Made by a program: the position numbers and the translations under genes. A model generated the notes under the pieces. That model ran no database searches. It worked only from the letters and a program-made list of their open reading frames with translations, and was not told where the DNA came from. A stretch of 64,000 nt of DNA from JBBQYD01 sp942493075 (GTDB lineage Bacteria > Verrucomicrobiota > Verrucomicrobiia > Limisphaerales > UBA8199), in assembly GCA_942493075.1 (NCBI GenBank), contig OW818681.1, positions 2,418,001-2,482,000 on the forward strand. Reading direction: 5' to 3'. Below, one piece after another: positions 60,383-64,000 of the stretch. The first letter of the stretch is position 1, and every line of letters starts with the position of its first letter.

Positions 60383-61557
60383 CGCCCATCCTTTCCGGTC
60401 CACTCCAATAGCTTCTGGCGGAGTTGCGCCTTGCTGGGGAGATAGAGCTGATACTCGCGGGCGTGGATGTTGGCGCCTTTGGGCAGGGTGATTTCCACGA
60501 GGGCCTGGTTCTTCTTTTTGCAGAGGACGACACCGATGGTGGGGTTTTCGGGCTCGGTGATGACGTGGCGGTCGTAATAGTTGACGTACATCTGCATTTG
60601 GCCCAAGTCCTGGTGAGTAAGTTTGCCCAGCTTGAGATCCACCAGCACGTAGCAGCGCAGGAGACGGTTGTAGAAGACGAGGTCCACGTAGTAATGGTCC
60701 CCGTCGAAGGTGAACCGACGCTGGCGAGCCTCGAAGAGGAAGCCCTTGCCCAGTTCCAGGAGGAAATGTTCCAACCGGCTGATGATGGCGGTTTCGAGGT
60801 CCGTTTCGCTGTAACGGTGGTGCTCTTCCAGGCCCAGGAACTCCAGCACCAATGGCTCCTTCAGGAGGTCGGTGGGTTGGGCAACAACCTGCCCCTCTCG
60901 CGCCAACCGCCGCACGCTCCTCTTGTCCCGGCTCAGGGCCAGGCGCTCGTACAGACTCGTGTCAAACTGGCGCTTGAGTTCGCGCACGGTCCAGCCTTGT
61001 TCCGCAGCCTCGATTTCGTAAAAGCTGCGTTCGTCCGGGTTCTTGACGCCGAGCAGAAAGACATAATGGGTCCAGCTCAGCTTGAAAGGATGACGAAGCT
61101 GAGCTGAATCCAATTGGCCAGTCAGTGACTGGCTTTTTCCGGCGGCGCTGGATTTTCCGGCCGGCACTCGCGAAGCCGGGGGCAGTGGGGAGGGCAAGTC
61201 TCTTGCCGGGGAGTCTAATTGGTCAGTCATGAACTGGCTAATTCGGCTCCGGTTTTGCAGGAAGAACAGCCTCATGGATTTGAGGTTCGAGAGCGAGAAT
61301 CCTCTGCCGAATTCTCTGGAAAGGCGTCCCGCAAGCGCCGCGAGCACCTGCTCGCCGTAGGCAGCGCGGCCCTTGCCCTGCTGCTCATACTCGACGATAT
61401 GCCGGCCAATTTCGAAGTTGGTGCAGACCTGCACTACGTCCACACCTCGGGCAACCGTTTGGCGGGCCGAGACAATGAGATTACGGATCCGCTGATACAG
61501 CGCCACCTCCTGGTCTCGCCCGCCAGGGCGCGGGAGGACTTCCGTTTTGCGTTTCAT
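60379..61557 (-). CDS. DUF1016/YhcG-family PD-(D/E)XK nuclease-like protein (locus 2)
   Basis: A 392-residue member of the same family as the protein at 2026. N-terminal DUF1016 domain ('IRNLIVSARQTVARGVDVVQVCTNFEIGRHIVEYEQQ', 'FSLSNLKSMRLFF'), then an interdomain linker (about residues 112-155) with the peptides SQFMTDQLD and SQSLTGQLD, then the nuclease-like domain ('YYVDLVFYNRLLRCYVLVDLKLGKL', 'TIGVVLCKKKNQALVEITLP'). It overlaps hsdM by ATGA (61554-61557) and hsdS by ATGA, so the three are coupled. Its place between hsdM and hsdS is the same as in locus 1. The linker repeats are encoded by palindromes, see 61112-61243. Confidence 0.88.
   Translation of the reverse strand: MKRKTEVLPRPGGRDQEVALYQRIRNLIVSARQTVARGVDVVQVCTNFEIGRHIVEYEQQGKGRAAYGEQVLAALAGRLSREFGRGFSLSNLKSMRLFFLQNRSRISQFMTDQLDSPARDLPSPLPPASRVPAGKSSAAGKSQSLTGQLDSAQLRHPFKLSWTHYVFLLGVKNPDERSFYEIEAAEQGWTVRELKRQFDTSLYERLALSRDKRSVRRLAREGQVVAQPTDLLKEPLVLEFLGLEEHHRYSETDLETAIISRLEHFLLELGKGFLFEARQRRFTFDGDHYYVDLVFYNRLLRCYVLVDLKLGKLTHQDLGQMQMYVNYYDRHVITEPENPTIGVVLCKKKNQALVEITLPKGANIHAREYQLYLPSKAQLRQKLLEWTGKDGR
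61112..61243. repeat. Two coding palindromes in the DUF1016 linker (locus 2)
   Basis: Copy at 61117-61133: arms GCCAGTCA and TGACTGGC around a single G. Copy at 61217-61243: arms AATTGGTCAGT and ACTGGCTAATT, paired when two G-U pairs are allowed in plus-strand RNA. Each is read in frame on the minus strand as SQ-x-x-T-x-QLD. They occupy the same interdomain linker as the palindromes in locus 1, with different arm sequences. Confidence 0.8.
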
Positions 61558-63014
61558 AACAGTTTCCCGATTCGTTGCAGCACCTTGGCACTCTCCGCAT
61601 CCAGCGCCGCGATCTCCTTCATGATTTCCTTCGGGCTGCGGTGTTTTACTTCCTTGCCGCCGTCCGGGTTCTTCACCGATAGATCGTAGCCATTGGTCTC
61701 GCCGGTGCCGTTGACTTCTACCGTCCAGCTCTTGGGAGATTTGGCGTGGGTCTTCTGGAGCTTAATGAACTCCGCTAGATCCTCGTCGTTCAACGGATTG
61801 GTCTTTCCCAGGTTCCGACCGGGGTCGAGTTGGTAATACCAGATCTTGCGGGTGGGAGCGCCTTTCTCGAAAAACAGGACCACGGTCTTAACACCGGCCC
61901 CCTGGAATGTGCCGCCGGGACAGTCGAGAACGGTGTGCAAATTGCAGCTTTCAAGCAGCAGCTTGCGGAGGCTCACTGACGCATTATCCGAGTTCGACAG
62001 GAAGGTGTTCTTAATGACGATGGCGCCACGACCGCCTGCCTTCAGGATCTTGATGAAATGTTGGAGGAACAGGAATGCGGTTTCACCGGTGCGGATGGGG
62101 AAGTTCTGCTGAACTTCTTCCCGCTCTTTGCCGCCAAAAGGCGGATTGGCCAGCACGATGTCGTAACGGTCTTTCTCCTGAATATCGGCCAGGTTTTCGG
62201 CCAGCGTGTTTGTGTGGATGATGTTCGGGGCCTCGATCCCGTGCAGGATCATGTTCATGATCGCGATCACGTAGGCGAGCGACTTCTTTTCCTTGCCGTA
62301 AAAGGTCCGTTCCTGGAGCGTGCGATCCTGGGCCGTGGTTCTCCTTGGGTTCTGGGTCTTGAGGTAATCCAGGGCTTCACAAAGGAACCCGGCCGAGCCG
62401 CATGCGCCGTCGTAAATCCGTTCTCCAATCTGTGGGGCGGTCACCTGGATCATGGCACGGATGAGCGGGCGCGGGGTGTAGTACTCGCCGCCGTTCCGTC
62501 CGGCATTGCCCATGCGCTTGATCTTTTGTTCGTAAAGCGCGGATAGCTCGTGCTTTTCCGCCTGGGAACGGAAGCGCAACTCATCAATGTGATCAATGAT
62601 CTCGCGCAGGTTATAGCCGCTCTGGATCCGGTTCTTTATCTCACCAAAAATCTCTCCAATCTTGTATTCGATGGTGTTCGGCCCGGTAGCCTTTTGTTTG
62701 AACCCATGCAGGTAAGGGAAGAGCTTCTGGTTAACGAAATCCCGGAGGTCATCGCCAGTCAGAGCCTTATTGTCATCGAGCTTGCCATCTTTGCCTTTGG
62801 GCGCGGCCCACGATTCCCAGCGGTAAGGTTCCTCAAGAATGTAGCTGTATTTTCGGCCTTGAAGGGCGGCTTCGGTGAACTTATCTGCCTCCAGGCCATC
62901 GAGATACTTCAGGAACAGGAGCCAGGAGGATTGCTCGGTGTAATCGAGTTCGGTGGTGCAACCGGCTTCTTTCCGGAGGACGTCATCTATGTTTCTGAAA
63001 GCTTGCTCAAACAT
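61554..63014 (-). CDS. hsdM: Type I restriction-modification methyltransferase subunit HsdM (locus 2)
   Basis: A 486-residue N6-adenine methyltransferase. N-terminal HsdM domain ('FEQAFRNIDDVLRKEAGCTTELDYTEQSSWLLFLKYLD'), then motif I in 'RIYDGACGSAGFLCEAL' (about residue 205), catalytic motif IV 'NPPFGGKEREE' (about residue 289) and 'GAIVIKNTFLSN'. It is not the same HsdM type as the 583-residue one in locus 1. First gene of the minus-strand RM operon; the stop codon overlaps the next gene as ATGA. No promoter motif was identified, but the 408-base gap upstream holds the likely control region. Confidence 0.95.
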   Translation of the reverse strand: MFEQAFRNIDDVLRKEAGCTTELDYTEQSSWLLFLKYLDGLEADKFTEAALQGRKYSYILEEPYRWESWAAPKGKDGKLDDNKALTGDDLRDFVNQKLFPYLHGFKQKATGPNTIEYKIGEIFGEIKNRIQSGYNLREIIDHIDELRFRSQAEKHELSALYEQKIKRMGNAGRNGGEYYTPRPLIRAMIQVTAPQIGERIYDGACGSAGFLCEALDYLKTQNPRRTTAQDRTLQERTFYGKEKKSLAYVIAIMNMILHGIEAPNIIHTNTLAENLADIQEKDRYDIVLANPPFGGKEREEVQQNFPIRTGETAFLFLQHFIKILKAGGRGAIVIKNTFLSNSDNASVSLRKLLLESCNLHTVLDCPGGTFQGAGVKTVVLFFEKGAPTRKIWYYQLDPGRNLGKTNPLNDEDLAEFIKLQKTHAKSPKSWTVEVNGTGETNGYDLSVKNPDGGKEVKHRSPKEIMKEIAALDAESAKVLQRIGKLL

Positions 63015-63422
63015 GTGCTGTTAGGACCTGAACGGGAATGAAATACCCGTGGCAGAACAACTTACGGTCCTTGAAACCGAGTGTAATGGGAGGGGGGGAG
63101 GGAGAGAAAGGCTAAAGGCTGGAGTGCGGAATGGGGCCATCTGGGAAGGCCGGAGGAAAGTAGAAGCGGCGTCTCGCCGCTTTAACTGGCAACCGGATGC
63201 GCTGCGGCTGTTGGTCGCCTGCAATTCCTGAGGTCAGCGGAACCTTCTCTTCACCGGACTATGATTGGGGGTTACCTTCCAATATAATCGGGGACGCCGC
63301 GATTGCCTATCCGCCTGGTTAGGGTTCCGCCGAGTTCTGCTAAAACACCCAAATGGACGAAAGAGCTTCACTCCCGGCTCTCACAACGGTTGAACGAATT
63401 GGGTTCCCGCAGTGGGCGGTGA
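63015..63422. other. Intergenic region upstream of hsdM2
   Basis: No gene is supported. It contains a perfect hairpin AAGCGGCG-TCT-CGCCGCTT (63164-63182) followed by TT, on the plus strand, which could be a terminator-like or dispersed repeat. A 'GAGAAAGGCTAAAGGCTGG' block near 63100 is akin to the TTTAGCC-type repeats. The hsdM2 promoter must lie here. Confidence 0.5.
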
Positions 63423-64000
63423 TCAGTGCTCAACGATGAAGGTGATATCGTAGGTGGAGTGATCGGTTGATTTTTTCCGGGGCGGCGGTTCACGTCCTGC
63501 ATCGTCGATCCCGTCCTCACCGACGGAGTACACTGCGTAGCCCGGTTTGAGGAGTTTGTATCGAATCTCCGATCCATTGAAAGGGTCTTGAGGCACCTGG
63601 TTGAGAAACTCCGGCACCAGTTCCTTCAGGCTGTCAGGCAGCCGGTTTTGAGCCAAACGGAATCTTTCAATCGCCAGGGCAGTCTCGGCGATTGCACGAA
63701 GTGCTTCATTAGATGCTACGCGCAATACCACCTTGGAATAGGCCGTCAAAAGCATAGACGAGAAAATGTAAAGCCTTTTGCCCGCCACTGCGTTTGCTGA
63801 ACCGAGATAGTTCGTTAGGGCCAGTCGTTGCGGAGTCGGGAGGGCAGACATCGAAATGGCCTTACCCATTGTAGCCAGGTAGAAATTCAGATCCCGTTCA
63901 AAGAGACCACTCAGCCGAAGGAATGGGTCCGGCTTTCCTGAATAACGTCGAGGCTTGCGAGTGTCTTCCTTTTCCTCGGAATGGGTGGCGTTTTCGATCT
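63423..64000 (-). CDS. Hypothetical protein, 5' end beyond the window
   Basis: The reading frame is open from the stop at 63423 to the right edge of the window with no start that must be used, so the gene is incomplete (about 192 codons visible). The visible C-terminus contains 'ETALAIERFRLAQNRLPDSLKELVPEFLNQVP' and 'GYAVYSVGEDGIDDAG', a pattern I recall from a large hypothetical family of Verrucomicrobia and Planctomycetes; its function is unknown. The visible part shows one short hydrophobic stretch and no catalytic motif. It is transcribed towards hsdM2. Confidence 0.7.
   Translation of the reverse strand, partial: IENATHSEEKEDTRKPRRYSGKPDPFLRLSGLFERDLNFYLATMGKAISMSALPTPQRLALTNYLGSANAVAGKRLYIFSSMLLTAYSKVVLRVASNEALRAIAETALAIERFRLAQNRLPDSLKELVPEFLNQVPQDPFNGSEIRYKLLKPGYAVYSVGEDGIDDAGREPPPRKKSTDHSTYDITFIVEH

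Overview
This 64 kb window reads like the chromosome of a Verrucomicrobiota-type bacterium (PVC group). The hints are a prepilin-type protein with a strongly Verrucomicrobia-like N-terminus, LamG-rich surface proteins, a LacI/AraC hybrid (XylR-type) sugar regulator, a pyruvate:ferredoxin oxidoreductase and many multihaem cytochromes. The taxonomic call is an inference from protein style, because no rRNA gene is present. No tRNA, CRISPR array or intact transposase was recognised.

Layout: (1) 130-10550, plus strand: a type I restriction-modification (RM) locus, hsdM - DUF1016/YhcG nuclease - four-helix-bundle protein - hsdS - an uncharacterised translationally coupled gene pair - a mosaic pseudogene - hsdR. 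(2) 10960-15740: nifJ and a dihydroorotate-dehydrogenase-like gene, then a terminator. (3) 15913-18990: two small hypothetical genes, a radical SAM gene with its own terminator, and a divergent Crp/Fnr regulator. (4) 19335-34702: about 15 kb of electron-transport genes with 55 visible c-haem sites in seven cytochromes. Inner-membrane candidates are a NapC/NirT-like protein and two fusions of multihaem c to cytochrome b. They are followed by hemA, a 4-haem cytochrome, two NHL propellers, an 11-haem lipoprotein translationally coupled to a large predicted beta-barrel, and a 12-haem cytochrome. This looks like a complete trans-envelope (extracellular) electron conduit. (5) 35332-52776: an arabinan/arabinoside module: XylR-type regulator, prepilin-like protein, three-module LamG protein, araA, sodium/sugar symporter, GH51, GH43, GH51, GH51. 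No araB or araD is in the window. (6) 52804-63014, minus strand: a second type I RM locus, hsdM - DUF1016/YhcG nuclease - hsdS - HNH-like protein - Schlafen/AlbA_2 protein - HTH protein - hsdR. (7) A gene cut by the right edge.

The two RM loci face each other and belong to different families (the hsdM, hsdS and hsdR pairs differ), yet both have a DUF1016 nuclease gene between hsdM and hsdS. In both nucleases the interdomain linker carries two short palindromic DNA insertions that encode a related peptide, (S/G)Qxx(T/V)xQ. A separate repeat with a perfectly conserved 21-bp inverted stem occurs three times, only beside the two hsdR genes and in the same orientation relative to hsdR. A mosaic pseudogene contains pieces of hsdR and hsdS and probably of the DUF1016 gene. 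Low-complexity tracts form the ends of several RM proteins. These repeat and recombination features are the most unusual content of the window; the cytochrome conduit is the most interesting metabolic system.
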